A stretch of 64,000 nucleotides of DNA from Undaria pinnatifida (taxonomy: Eukaryota; Sar; Phaeophyceae; Laminariales; Alariaceae): assembly GCA_012845835.1 (NCBI GenBank), contig JABAKD010000020.1, positions 4,858,720 through 4,922,719 of the forward strand, written 5' to 3'. Position numbers and translations under genes: made by a program. Every line of letters begins with the position of its first letter. Position 1 is the stretch's first letter. This document shows, one piece after another, positions 1-13,300 of the stretch. The notes beneath the pieces are model-generated. The model worked only from the letters and a program-made list of their open reading frames with translations. It did not search any database and was not told where the DNA came from.

Positions 1-1194
1 GATAATATTTTGATGAATGAATGGAGCTGCAACCGGCTCGGGATCTCGGGACGAAAGAGGGGAGTTGTTGTGTTGCGTTTGGTCTTCTTGTGGTCACGCA
101 CCATCCCCCCTGCCAACCGTTTGCCTTTTCGCTGCGCAATGTACCAGGTATGTTGCTTTTCCTTGTCTTCTTCCCTGCCGTTATTTTTTCCCGAGTCCAT
201 GTTCTCGATTCAGACTTTGTCCACGCCTGTCTCTTTCTGGAGATGGCGATCGACAGCACGCAGGCAGTACGTACCTCGTATACCCGTAGTGCGTCGAACG
301 AGCAAAGGAGGTGGCTTTGAACAACACATACGTGCGAGCGCGGCGCGCAATTTTTGGGTGTCCTTTTTTTTTCATAATATCTCCCGTTGTCTCTTTTCCT
401 CTTCTCCCTTCTGACTACACACACGAACAAATGTGTGCCAGGCAGGAGAGGAGGTGGGGGGGGGGTGTTAAGATACGAAAAAAATGGAATGACGTCGATG
501 AAAGCATTTGGGAAAAAAAAAACGTTCTTCACACATTCGTGTAATTTTTTCGTGTGTTTGCGGATCCTTTCTACAGGCAATCAATGCGCAAACACAAAAA
601 AAAAAAAAGCAAAAAAAAAGCGAGAAAAAAAAAGGCGAAGAAAAAGGAAGGTTTTTCGGTGTGTAACTTGGCAAAATGGTGGGTGCACTAGGCAAGGGCT
701 AGCTGGCTAAGCAAGGAAGGGAGGGATTTGTGATGGCTGGGAGAAAACAGGAAAATATATTACTTATTTTGTATCTTGTCAATCGAAAGCGTTTAGAATA
801 TAAATATACAGGAATATTAAAGAAACTAAGATAAACAGCACAACGGGCAAAGGGCGAGGATGACGTCGCACGCCACAAGGAGCGTAATCATACACCAATG
901 ATATGCGTGTGATCTTTCTCGTTGATACTCTCGGGCCGACCCGCGAGGTTTTGACCCGAAGACCAGTGGGATTTGAATACCTTCTGAGCCGACACTCGGG
1001 TTGGATCATGACCCGTGTACAGCGAGCCCTGCTGTTTTCTTTAATCAGATTCCTATCAATGACAGAATGAGTTAGAACAACAGGTTCGACAAAAAATGGT
1101 ACCTGTTCCATGTACTCCGTGGAGTATTTTATTTTCAATAAAGGTCCCTGGCTCATGGGATTCCTCGTCGAATTTTGCGCACCTCGGACAGATC
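1..1194. other. No gene seen at left edge
   Basis: I see no supportable gene. The short open frames on both strands are low-complexity (poly-A around 595-645, runs of T and C) and overlap each other without splice-site or family support. A short ACCAGGTA motif that recurs through the window is present near 145. Confidence 0.5.
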
Positions 1195-1660
1195 AGATCC
1201 CATTTTTTAGATCTAGCTCTGTTCGGACAGGTGGATCCTCGATCTGTATGATCTGCGGGATCTAGATCATATTTTCTGATGGGATCTGTACGATCTAGCT
1301 CTTACATACATGTCTGACTGTGAGTGGAATCTGTATGATCTAGATCCTTCGCACATGTTTGCGTGGGTGGGATCTGTGGCATCTGCGGGGTCTGCACATG
1401 TTTGCTGAACGTGATCTGTGGAATCTGCGGGGTCTGCACATGTTTGCTGAACGTGATCTGTCAGGATCTGTGGGATATGTTATCATATTTGACTGATGGG
1501 ATCTGTATGATCTTGATATCTCACAGATGTTTGCCTTGGATGGGATCTGTATGATCTAGATCCTTCACACATCTTTGCCAGAGTGGGACCTGTATGATCT
1601 AGATCCTTCGCACATGTTTACCTGGGTGGGATCTGTACGATCATCTGAAGGATCTCCATT
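1195..1660. repeat. GATC-rich minisatellite array 1
   Basis: Imperfect tandem units of about 42-48 bp. Each carries a GGGATCTGTATGATCTAGATC core (palindromic GATCTAGATC at its end) followed by a CACATGTTTGC segment. Two adjacent units near 1400-1460 are almost identical with a 42-bp spacing. The same family resumes at 2410-3050, so the two arrays probably began as one block. Confidence 0.85.
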
Positions 1661-2409
1661 TTCCCCGCGGGTGATGGTCATGTACCAATAATACCTGGTA
1701 TACTTCGAAGTATCACACTGGACTGGCACCAGTATCAAACCGAACTGTTCGTGCTCTATATATACGAGATCGGAGCTACATACGACGTAACAGCCCTTGG
1801 TGGTTGCCGATCTTGGTGGCTGCCGATCAAGCTCCCACGCACATACTGCCCAACTCCACAAGCGCACAATCACGTGGAGCTGAAGCAGAGGATAACAAGC
1901 ATAAGCCTGCAGATGTGGGAGGAAGCAGCTCTAGTGGCTATGCACCCGCAAATGATACCGCCAGCGGGCAGAAAGGAGGTCCCTCTGCCGATCCGGGGGC
2001 ATTTTTGCGTCGCGAGTGGCGCGAAAGGGGATTATTACCCTTAACTGTCTAGTGGCATGTGTGGCATGGATGACTGTGGTACTTTCGCTTTTAAATAGGA
2101 AGAATAGAAGTGCAAGGTAACTACAGTATTTGCTAGTGGCACCACCGTCCATAGGGGGAAGTTGTAGCTGTGCAATTGAAATGACAATGACCTGCGCAGG
2201 GTGCTGACTTTTCTGTTTACTGTCGCATATTCTCGTTCATCGAGTCTGCAAAATGCATATTACTTTCGCCGCTTTCCATTTATGACAGCACTTTTACCCC
2301 CATTCATCGTATCACGCAGAGCTGCCGCACATGTATGTGTTGCATTGTGTGAGCTGTATAAAACTCGCTCTTGCACACACGTTTACATTTGCCCGCGTGC
2401 ATCGTGCAT
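1661..2409. other. Non-repetitive spacer between minisatellite arrays
   Basis: This stretch of about 750 bp interrupts the GATC-rich array. It has short open frames on both strands but no recognisable domain, splice structure or transposon ends. It may be an insertion into one original array or unrelated sequence between two arrays. Confidence 0.4.
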
Positions 2410-3050
2410 GATCTAGCTCTTGCTTCACACACGTTTGCCAAGGTGGGATCTTCATCGCCTATCTCTTCTGAATACACAAGTTATGTTTTCCGGGGTGGGG
2501 TCTGTATGATGTGTGAGGTCTAGATTATGTTATGTTCTTCGGTGGGATCTATATGATCTGCGGGATCTACATCATGTTTCAGGGTGGTATATGTACGATC
2601 TAGCTCTTACACACATGCGTTCCTTGGTGGGATCTGTATGATCTAGATCCTTCGCACATGTTTCCCTGGGTGGGATATGTATGATCTGCATGATCTGCAC
2701 ATGTTTGCTGATTGCGATCTGTAGGATCTGTGCGATCTAGATAATATTTCACTCATGGGATCTGTATGATCTAGATCCTACACACACGTTTGATTGGATG
2801 GGATCTGAATGATCTAGATATTTTACACATGTTTGCCTGGGTGGGATCGGTATGATCTAGATCCTCCACGCATGTTTGCGTGGGCGTTGGATCTGTGGGA
2901 TCTGTGGGATCTGCACAAGGTTACCTGGGTGGCATCTGTGTGATCTGCATGATCTGCACATGTTTCGCCGAGTGGGGCCTGTATGATCTAGATCTTATGC
3001 ACAACTTTTCCATATCGGCCAAAAATGATCTAGATGATCTAGATCATGAC
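2410..3050. repeat. GATC-rich minisatellite array 2
   Basis: Second block of the same roughly 42-48-bp family, with repeated GATCTGTATGATCTAGATC cores and CACATGTTTGCC spacers. Units are more diverged than in array 1, and several have the first half replaced by variants such as GGGATCTGTGGGATCTG. The GATC density is far above that of the flanking DNA. Confidence 0.85.
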
Positions 3051-3374
3051 CTGTCCTAGGTGTAGAATTGTGCAATTAGCTAACTGAGCATGCCCCAAGG
3101 ATGTCTGTCTTCTTGCTCCCTCCCTCTCCTCCGGCCCGTGCCGGGCCAAACGAAGCTACTAATAGTTTATAAAAATAAGCCGCGAGTTCGACTAATTTCG
3201 GGTCAATACTCGTCTTTGCAAGCTGCGTTGTTGTACATGGGCTCCCAAAACAACACCGCACCGGTGACCACCGCTTGCGCCATCGAAAATCACAACAATA
3301 TCGTTTCAAGGGCTAACTTGAGCAACACATGATTGAGTGTATTTCATATCTTCCACGTTTTTTTAGATGCTGAC

Positions 3375-3797
3375 ATGCATGGCATGCTGGTTGGATTGAC
3401 TTTTACGGTGGTGCTACTACTACTACTACTGCAGTGCCTGCGGGCCGCGCCTCTTGACGAAAAGAAACAAAGAAGGGTGGAAACCACAAAACATCAAGAT
3501 GAGGCAGATCATCTAGCATTACAAAACACACGTTCCGGGCCAAACATTGTTGTCCCTCTACCCCCTCCTTCCCCCCAACCCACCTTCTTCTTCTTCATAC
3601 CACACCTCACGAAGGAGAGTCGAAACAAACAAACACCACACCTGATACCAGTACTATTTTGCACGCCTACACGTTCGACGCCGGTGTTGTGTACAAAAGC
3701 TGGGTCATCTCAGCCAGCCCACCAACCAACCCCAAAAGCAACCACCCAACCAAACCTACTAACCGTTACAAACATACCTGTACTTCCCGTAGCTTAA
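3375..3797 (+). CDS. Possible small secreted or membrane ORF, unknown
   Basis: From the ATG at 3375 the frame gives about 140 residues. It opens with a strongly hydrophobic leader (MHGMLVGLTFTVVLLLLLLQ) encoded largely by CTA/CTG triplets, followed by a charged stretch and then Pro/Thr/Gln-rich low-complexity sequence. The leader resembles a signal peptide, but part of it comes from a short trinucleotide run and the rest has no recognisable fold. No neighbouring exon was found. I do not recognise it, and it could be chance. Confidence 0.2.
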   Translation: MHGMLVGLTFTVVLLLLLLQCLRAAPLDEKKQRRVETTKHQDEADHLALQNTRSGPNIVVPLPPPSPQPTFFFFIPHLTKESRNKQTPHLIPVLFCTPTRSTPVLCTKAGSSQPAHQPTPKATTQPNLLTVTNIPVLPVA

Positions 3798-4326
3798 CGC
3801 TTTTACAACTGGAAACCCGTGTTTTGCGACAGATGACTTGGAATTAGTCTAGGGGGGGTTGGGGTTCTAAAGGGGCTAACTTGAGTAGGACCGCGCCCAC
3901 GTTTCGATCCACAAAACGCTTGGAATTGGTGTGGGATGATATTTTAGCAGTGGTTAAGCCGCTCAACCGCACCAAGCTGTATCTGGTATACATCAGGCAT
4001 GGTTTTATCCTCCTCTTTGACCCGCCTCTCGCCAGCCCCTTCCCACACACTTTCGAGTCACGAAAACAAACGCACAAGGCCGTCCTGTGATTAAACCCGC
4101 TGCAAGCCACCTCTCGCCTATATATATACCGCACGCGTCCATGATAGGCGACTCGATGCACTATCCCACGGACGGTGATGTTGTAGACAACGAACCAAAC
4201 AGGAAAACACGTTGCAAAGGTGTTGGGCACTCCTTCCCTCCACCAAGCGAGGAGCCTCAGTCAAAAAAAGTCTGGTCCCAAAACCTTCTCCCTCGAGACG
4301 TCTCGACGCTGAGCCCCGCCGTGCGC

Positions 4327-7300
4327 TCACCACCACCCACCGCCGCCTCCACCGCCGCCGTCGCCGCCACCCCCACCGAAAACATCATCATCCTCCTCGA
4401 TCATCTCCATCTGTTCGTCGGCTTCCCTCGCCATCTTCTCCGCCTCGCCTTCACCCCCACCCCCACCGCGCTCCTTCTCCCTAACCCCCCCCTCCATCGT
4501 CGCCGTCAAATCCCGCCGCCGTGGTGGTGGTGGTGACGACAGAGTCGTAAACGCCACCCCCGCTGAAGAAGACGAAGCTGCCTTCCACTCCGCGGCGGCG
4601 GCGGCGGCGGCTGGACGGCCGCGCCTATCGCTGTCGCGACCCCCCTTCGCCCCGCCCTCGACCCCTTGCGAGGGCTGCCGCTCAGCGCTAACTCGGCTTG
4701 GCGGTGGCGGCGACCGCGGTGGCGCGGCCGCAAAGGGCGTCCTCGCAGCGTTGCTAACGGTAGCGTCTTGCGCGGGCGGGAGTGGTACCGGTACCGGTAC
4801 CGGCGGCGGCAAGCGCGCGGGAGACGAATAAGAAGGCGACGGGGTCGTTCCATCCCTGCTGTCGTACCCTCCTGTCGATGGTTCCGGCAGCGTGTCCTGC
4901 TGCTGCTGCTGCTGTTGCCGCCACCGCTCTTCCCCCGCCCCCTCCTCCTGGCCGTCCCCGGCGCTGGCGGCCCGCGCCGCGGCGATGTTACCCTCGACGT
5001 CATAAATGTTGAGCCCTTCCTCTGGCTCCTTGTTCTCCTCCAGAAACTTGAACGGCAACAGGGCCATCGGCGTGCCCCCCTCCACCCCGTTCCCCTTCTC
5101 GAGCATCCCTCCACCGCCACCACTACGAACACCCGGACCTCGATTTTCTGTGCCTGAGCCTAAACCAGGAGGGGCGCGTGAACGCGACAACGGCAGCGCC
5201 TCTGACTCCAGCGACTCTAACGGATCCACAGGGTCGAACGATCCTGACGGCGCAGAAAAAGCAACACGAGGAGGCCGGCGTCGGAGGGGGGAACGGGGGG
5301 AAGGGTGTCTGAGCTTAACGCCTTCACAACACAACCGGAAACCCGTTTTGATGACAAATTTACTTAAATTTGGTACAGGGAGGGGTTTTGGGGCTCTCAA
5401 ACGCTTAAGAGCTAATAATGTATTACAGGTGCATGGCAAACGCAAGCTACAAGTTGATCATACGCATCTATACCATGCAGCAAGCACAACTAAACGATGG
5501 AACATTTCCCAGGTACCACGATCGAATACACTTGGGTTGATTGACACTGACCAGATACTCTACAAGAGCATACGATCACGTACAACAGTCGAAACACTTG
5601 GGCCGACCGCTGGCCATCTTTGCGTGGTAAAAAAAAGTCAATACACTTGGGTAACCACTACACCGTTAGCATTAGTTGGGTGGGAGACCAAAATTCGGCT
5701 AACTGATTCGGGATTACCCTTTTGGGGACTTGAGGCGCAAAAGCTATTAACGAAAAAAACTGCCGACTGCAGCATCGGCCACACGAAGCCATCCGTGCTG
5801 GTGGTGTAGGAGATGCGTTCGAACTCCAGCGCAGGAAGCCGTGAAGCAAGTGTGAGGCATGATGATACTAGGACTGCCTCAAGCTTTTCCCCTGAACGCT
5901 TGCTTAGATCGCGCTCGTCGCATTTTGGTCTGTTTACTATAATCAAGTACCAAAAGGGTAAAACACACACGTCGAGCCATAAGTGCGGCAGTCAGGTGCC
6001 ACCACGGCAGAAAAACCAATACAATGGGGCTGACTGAGCAGATTAAAAAAAAAAATCATACCAGGTACTTGGAGCAGCACACCTAGGCTGACGGACACTG
6101 ATCAGCTTTGCTTCACACACAAAAACATACCAGGTACCAGGAACGAACAATAAATCACAAAAAAGTCATAACATATACTTGAAGCGAGACACCTAGGCTG
6201 ACTGACACTGACCAGCTTTGCTTCACAAAACTAAACATACCAGGTACCAGGTGCGAAAAAAAAAAAATCGACGTGCCCTTGGGTTGGCACTTACCAGCTA
6301 GCGTTTGAGCTTCCGCTTCAGCTCCCGCTTCCGCTTTCAATTGAGCTCGCGCGCGGGATTGCGGTTCCGCTCCTGCCACCGAACGGGCAGCCGCCTGCGT
6401 GCGCATCTCGTTTTCTCGAAACGCTTGCGTCTCACCCTTAACCTTCGAGAGGCGGCTCGTAAACGATTTCCGCCGCGCCTCTAGCTCGCTGACCTCCTGT
6501 TCGGCGAGGGGAAACAAACGACCAAAATTCCGGTTGCAAAAAGTTGGCGTCGGGATCCGAGTTGTTGTCGCGGAGAGGATGGGTACGTGGGTGCGCTGAT
6601 GGGGTCCAGGGGGTTTGGTGGATGTTTCGGCTTTTGATCGGGGGGGGGAGGGGGGGGAGTCGAGTCGACGATAAGTTTTGGTTGACGGTAGGCCATCGGG
6701 CGTGTGTTTCTCGCACGGGAGGGCTGCGCTGTGCAGTGTGCGGGGAGCGTTTGCGATGCAACATATTCGATCCGGGGCACAGCATGTCGACAGTGGTCAC
6801 GTCTGCGCCGTAACGTTTACGCCAAGGTGGACGCGCTCAAGCCGAACATCGGGCGAACATCAGACCGACTTGCCGGGTCGTTGTTGTTCTTAAGCGACAA
6901 CAGCCACGGCGCCCGCCGGAGCACGACATCTTAGATCGAAATCAAAAGTGGGCAGCCCACACGCGCCGCATGGCCGCGCAGCTCCCTCCGAAATAAAAAA
7001 GTCATACCAAACCAAAACACGCCACACCATTTCAAATAAAATAAAACCAAACCAAACATCATGTACCCAACCAACCGAACCCAACCCAAACATCAAACCT
7101 AACGTTCACTCTTTCGGTGTTTCCTTTCACCTCAAACACGGGTGCGGGTCCACCCACACGATCTCTGTCCGCAGGACACGGAGAAGTTTGGTACACTAGA
7201 TGGTAGCGAGAAAACGATCGCTATCCTACGAGATAAATTGTGGCCACAGGTGGCCAAATAGGAAGGAGATACGCAAGAAGAGCAAGTTTTTTTTTAACAT

Positions 7301-10300
7301 GAAAGAAACGTAATGAGAGCCCAACCGTTGGAGGGGTCTAGATTAAGAGTAGGAACGGTGCTCCGTCGCGAAAGAGATTAATAAGGCAAGCAACAAACAA
7401 GTACGCCCCCCTCTCCCACCTAGGTCACCGCCTGCAAGGCTGCCCTTCCCCAATCCTACCCAACCCAACCCAACTCAAACCCAACCCAACCCAACCTACC
7501 CCAACCCAACCCAAACCAACCCAACCCAACCCAACCCAACCCAACCCAACCCAACCCAACCTAACCCAACCCAACCAAACCCAACCCAACCCAACCCAAC
7601 CCAACCCAACCCAACCCAACCCAACCCAACCCAACCCAACCCAACCCAACCCAACCCAACCCAACCCAACCCAACCCAACCCAACCCAACTCAGTTGATT
7701 TGCTGCCATTGGGTGAGACACGGGACACGGGAATTGGGCACGCGACGCTGAAAACGAAAAACCTTTTTTAAGGGGCTGCGGAAATTCGAAATTCGCTTTT
7801 ACCTCCCTCTTCAGCTGAATCAGGTCGAACAGCTCCGCCTGCCGCGCCTTAAGCCTGTCCACTTCCTTCTGGGCTTCCGCCCTGCTCCTTCCTACGCCGT
7901 TCCCACCTCGACCACCACCTCCACCTCTCCCAGCCCCCCCCTCCAAGACCTTGACATCACCCTCGATATTGACGTCGCCTGCTGATTCGCTCGGCGGGTT
8001 GGCCGCGTCAGACGCCGACGGGGCTAGAGCGGGCGCTGCCAGGAGGCCGGCTGCCGCGGCCTCCGCCATGGTGCGCGCGATGGCGTTGCTCGTGCCGGCC
8101 AACTCCAGGCTCAGAGAGCGCACGCTCTTCGCGGCCTTGTTGGGCGCGAGGGGGCAGTTTCGTAATATAAGGAGGGGGGGGGGGAGGAGGGGGAGGAGGA
8201 GAGCACGTGCGAAAACACAACACACCACTTTGTTTATTTTATGATATGGCGTGTCATAAATAGTTAAATACTCGGAGTATAAGTTTAGGTAGACACATGC
8301 AAATACAGATGATTATTATATAGACAAGTGCAAACAACATTTTTAATCAGCACTTTTGTCCCAGCTCAACCCGTAAGAGATTTTACCCTTAGCCACCTTC
8401 TGGACAAGCCGTGGTCACAGGCGTCTTTCCTTCTCCCCCCCGGTACTCGCCTTCAATACTGTCGCGCATACTGGCAGGGTTCAGCATTCCTGGTTTTCAG
8501 CTTGTTGTGCTCGTCGACTTGCATCGTTTATTTCCCGCCAATTCGAGCCCTGCGCTTTCGGCCTGTCATTCTATCTGAAAGAGCTCTTTGCGGGGCTCTA
8601 ATCTACCACCTCGACCTCAACAGTCGTACTAACAGAACCATCGGGGACGTACTGGCAAATAGAAGTACATACCAGGCGTATTAATAGAACCACCGGGGAC
8701 GTAATGGCCAATACAAGCACATAACAGGTACCAGGTGTATTACAGTAAAAATTTTACCCACCACGAACAGGCTGAAAACCCATCCGCTACCAAGTTCTGA
8801 TGGCATTTTTCTTGGGGGCTATCCGAAAATTAACCCTCGGTTAGTTGATTAGGCGTCGACGGCCGATGCTATACCTTTCTAAAAAGAACACGTACACGGT
8901 AGAGGTTCACCACTTTTTTTCTGAGATTGCTAAAATTTGGGAGCTTAAGACCTCTCCCAAAAAACGAATTTGGAGAGCAAAAAAATACTGCTCGTATCAG
9001 ATGAAAAGTCCCATGGCCTAGGTGTACCACGAGAATCATGCAAAAATTAAGGGGGCGTATTTTCCGACGATTTTGGGTTAAGGAGTGTCTTAAGTCATTC
9101 AGAGAACATTTCAGACGAAAAGTGCTACCTCTGTCGTAAGATACGTCGGTAGTGCATGCATGCCTTACACACAAGCACAGAGTCAACACGAAAAGAAAAA
9201 AAAAAACAAGGCTTGGACTGATTCTACGATAGACCTCCCCCAAAACCACCGATCTACTTTAACGGACGTTTCATGGCTGCTCGACACAACGAAGGATACT
9301 TTAGAAAAAAATATATCCATACATTTTCTTGTGTGTGAACGTCTATCGATCGATGACGTCGGGGAGGGTGTCGAGGGACACCGTATTTCAGGAGATACGA
9401 CCGGGAGCAGGTTTTGAAACCGGCGATCTCGATAAAGAAAAGTCGGGGGGGCTACCGTAGAACGACTCCAATCAACAAAGTATTTTGCCCGAATTCCCAC
9501 GCTCCAGCCCAGCCCAACCCAGCCGAACCTAGACCAAAAAAATACCTGGTACAAAACAAAGGTCACCTTCTCTCTGAGCATAACCATCACCACTTCCAGC
9601 AGGACCAGGTCTACGTTCTCTCCCTTGGCCACGCGCTCGGCCTCCTTCCGCTCGAAAACCCAATCCAGCGTCTCCTCCCCCCCGCCCCTCCCGTCTATGT
9701 CGTCGCCGACCGCTTGGCCACCGGGTCGCGCCCTCCCCCTTAGGCCGAAGTAACCTGGAGGAGCCGCCGCCCTGATTTCGGCGAAGAGCGCGCTCCCCCC
9801 TGCTTCTAGCGCCTCCGCGCTAGGACCTGTCCACGGATCCCCGTTTTCTTCTCTTTCTCCTGCCTCGCTGCTGCCCGCCACGGATGCTGCTGCTGCTGCT
9901 GCTGTCGCTTCTGCTGCCAATTCTGCTGCTGCTACTGCTTTTCCTGTTACCTCTGTTGCCACTCTTCCCGCTCCTGGTTCCCCTGTTTCTGCTGTTGCTG
10001 TTCCCCTGCCCGATCCCGCATCTGTGGCCGTTCCTGTTTCTGTCGCTATTGCCCTGGAGGCGGAGGCGGAGGCAGCAGCAGCAGCAGCGGCGGACGTTAC
10101 AGCGTCAAACAACCACTGTCGCTTTTCGCTGCCCAGGTACAGGCCGCGCCGAGTAACCTCCTCGGCGCACGTCCCGCGGCGGGAGGGGTCGTGGACCACC
10201 AGCGCGAGAAGGAACCGCTGCGCTTGGCCGAGGATCCGCGAGCGGAGCGCGGGGTCCATCGCCTCGCCCCCCTCACACCCCCCATCGTCCGGCAACATCG

Positions 10301-13300
10301 CGCCTTCCTGAGGCCAACCACGAAGGGGACGGGACACAGCACACAGAAATAGGTGGGGGGAAATAACGGCGGGCCATCGCGCGAGCACGTCGAACAGGCA
10401 CGTTAGATCGGTGTGTGTGTGGGGGGGGGAGATGGGTTGCGGTCGAAAAGGGGGCGTGGTCGCGGTGCTTCCCCCTTCTCTCTTTCCCTTGGTTTCCTTT
10501 CCGTAACCTTCCCCAAACGAGAGAAAGATAAACATTAAACACGCCCTGCCCCCGTATGCCCTACGCCCCGAAGACACGCCTCCGTCCTGCCATTTGTTTT
10601 TTTTTTGTCCCATCTCCCCGATTTTCCCTTCCAAGGATAAGCCCCCACGCTTCTCCGCAGACCCACACTACACAAAAATAGGCAACCAGACCCACAGAGA
10701 CACAGACATACATGAAAAAAACGCCACCCAGGCAAGAGAAACCGCCACGCACACAAACAGATAGACAAACAAGCACACACACACAAACCCACACCGGCGC
10801 ACAGACACACAAGACGCACGAGACACGCAGAAAAAACACGAACCTCTCCCATGGCAGGCGACCAGATGGCCGAGCCCTTCCCGCCGAACTTCGTCCTCTT
10901 GAGCCTGGACTCCTCCCTCTTCTTCATCTTCACGCGCTCCATCACCCACTCGTGGTCCCGTAGGACCGCCCCGCCCTCCATTCCCTCCGACCGCGACAGC
11001 GCCGCACCACCACCACTAACAGAGGCGCTGAAGCCTCCGGTATACTCCCCGCCGCCGCCACCACCATCCGCTCGAGAGTTCTTGCCCTGCCGCCGACGAT
11101 TCCGCGCATTCCGAGGAGAGGTCTTCTTCGCGGGGTCACCATCGACGACCACTACGTCCCACTCATCCGCAGCCTGGCCAGAGGCAAGGCGCCGCAGCTC
11201 AGTCGCGGTTGTCAGCGCCCCCGCCCCCGTCCCGTCCGGGTACCCGGGTGACGCCATGCCCGGGGTTTCCAGGGTGTGGGGCGTTGACGTTGGGGGGGCG
11301 ACACGTCTGCGCAGCGCATTTTTGCGGGATCGCTTTTCGTTGGACATGGCCATCAGGTCGAACTCCAGCTGGTGCCGCATCGTCTCGTCCCCTGGGGGTT
11401 TGAAGAGTATTCAACAATAGGATTCGGCGTTTTTTCAATTTCCGTTTTTTCATTTTTATTTTATTCTTGCTTTTTTAGTCATTGTTTTGAGTTTTTTCGG
11501 TTTTCAGGTTTTCACTTTCATGATGATGTGCGTGTTTTTTTTTGGTGCTCTGAGGGGGACGGCGCTGTGTTTGCTTATTTGCGTTGTGCTGTGTTGGGTT
11601 GTGTTGTGTTGTGCAATGTTGTGTTTTATTACCGAGGTACGAGAGAATGCGTGTTTTGGATGTACGTATGAAGATCGGCCAATCAGATCTGCGCTGTGTA
11701 TGTATTAAGGTTGCCTTGAGTGTCACACCCCACTCAGTAGAGAAGCGAGGACTTGCGAGCAGAGCGCGCAGTGAAGCACCGTCAGCGCTAGCTTGAAAAA
11801 CGACGAAACGTAACAATGTAACTGAAAAATACACGAAAAAAAACGCACCTGGTAAAAGCAAAAAGAAAACACACAAACAGATACCACAAAAAAAAAAACG
11901 AACGAACGAACGAACGAACGAATGTCACGAATTACAAAGCAAAACACGTACCGGTAAGAAAGAATATATACCTGGTACCACTTTACACTCAATAGTCTAC
12001 TCCGTAGTAGAGGAAGAAGACAAACAGAAAAAAAGCGTCAGCCAAAAAGCATACCAGGGTACCAGGTAAAACAACAAAAAATCTTACCGCCAGCCAGGGC
12101 TCTCGCGAAACGGTGTACGTGGTATGTCTGATCCGTGGGAATGCTGAGGTCGCTGATGAAGCCGGTGAGGCGGTCTGTACACCGACGGAAGGCGTTCGCG
12201 TCCGACGCGAAGTCGTGCTCCGCTAGGATGCGATCGCCGTGCCAATCACTCCAGGGGACGGCTGTGTCGATAACCTCGGCTCGAAACGCCTCGGCTCCGT
12301 GCGCCTTCGGGGCGGGCAGGAAGCCATGGCGGCGCAAGCGCGAGCAAAACATAGCAAGTACAAAAATAAATACACGGGTACCAACACATTCATAAGCGTA
12401 AGCGGGCGGGCGCGTAAGCATAAAAACAATCAAGCATGAAAGCAATCAAACATGAAAGCGATCAAACATGAAAGCAATCAAACATGAAAAGCAATCAAAC
12501 ATGAAAGCAATCAAAACGTGAAAGCAATCAAGCATGAAAACAGAAGGGTCGTAAAATCTAAGCCATAATAGCATGAGCACGACCTTGAACCATTTCCAAG
12601 TCCAAACGATACTAATCTAGTCCAACTCCAAGCATTTTGTTCCCGCGTTGGGAGTGCGGTGCTAAAAGGGGCAACCCTTTGGGGCACAAACTACGCCTAT
12701 AAAAAAAAAACGACATGCATCAAAACGGCCTGGCCTTACCACCCGTCAATAAATAATGTCAGCGCGCAGCAGGACGAGTAGTATAATGTATGATGCTGTT
12801 GTTATAGGGCGTCGTACATCTCCTTGGATGATTATCTCGCACAACTCCTTGGATGATTATGTCGCACAACTCCTTGGATGATTACGTCGTACAACTCCTT
12901 GGATGATTATGTCGTACAACTCCTTGGGCGACTACGCCGTACAACTCCTTGGATAATTATACCGTACAACTCCTTGGATGATCATGTCGTACAACTCCTG
13001 TAATCGTGCCGTACAACTCCTTGGGTGACGACGTCCTACAACTCCTTGATTAATTATGCCGTATAACTCCTTGAAGTGATTGTTACTATTGCCTCTATCG
13101 TACAGTACATCGGAACGTAAACTACTGTAACCACCCCCTAAGCTCGCAGCCCAGCCCGCCGTGCTTTTGGTAGTCAGGGCTGTAAAATCGTCCATTAAAT
13201 TTGTTCAATTCTTGGTGTCTTTGAAGTTCCAACAGGTTTCATCGTAAACACAAAGCGAAAGTACAAGCAGCGCAAGTATGAGCCTGAGCAAAAACCAAGA

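Larger units (their letters stand above)
4327..10307 (-). other. Primase exons 12-15: long C-terminal extension
   Basis: About 730 residues after the conserved core. Exon 12 opens with an acidic segment and a helical stretch (LGQAQRFLLALVVHDPSRRG), then long Ala/Thr/Gly-rich sequence, and ends with another predicted helix. Exons 13 and 14 are coiled-coil-like and Glu/Lys/Arg-rich (KEVDRLKARQAELFDLIQLK; EVSELEARRKSFTSRLSKVK). Exon 15 is low complexity with a Gln run, Pro/Ser runs and a Gly-rich tail. By position this replaces the helicase-binding domain of bacterial DnaG, but I cannot align it to that fold by eye. Phase 1 junctions at exons 14/15 support the linkage. A GTGAGC overlapping the stop leaves a further exon possible. 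Confidence 0.7.

Noticed and set aside
3685-3710. Resemblance to a cloning att site (TGTACAAAAGCTGGGT)
   Set aside because: The match to the recombinational-cloning site is incomplete and there is no vector sequence around it, so coincidence is more likely than contamination.
5006-5809. 267-codon plus-strand ORF opposite the last primase exon
   Set aside because: The minus-strand exon fits the gene in phase and has an acceptor. The plus frame is its shadow plus intron sequence.
7425-8228. Long minus-strand frame with dozens of VGLGW repeats
   Set aside because: The repeat part is the translated (CCCAA)n microsatellite in an intron. Only 7,803-8,135 of this frame is a primase exon.
9884-10156. 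Leucine-rich plus-strand ORF resembling membrane segments
   Set aside because: It is antisense to the Ala/Thr-rich part of primase exon 12, where GCT/CTG-type triplets give poly-Leu.
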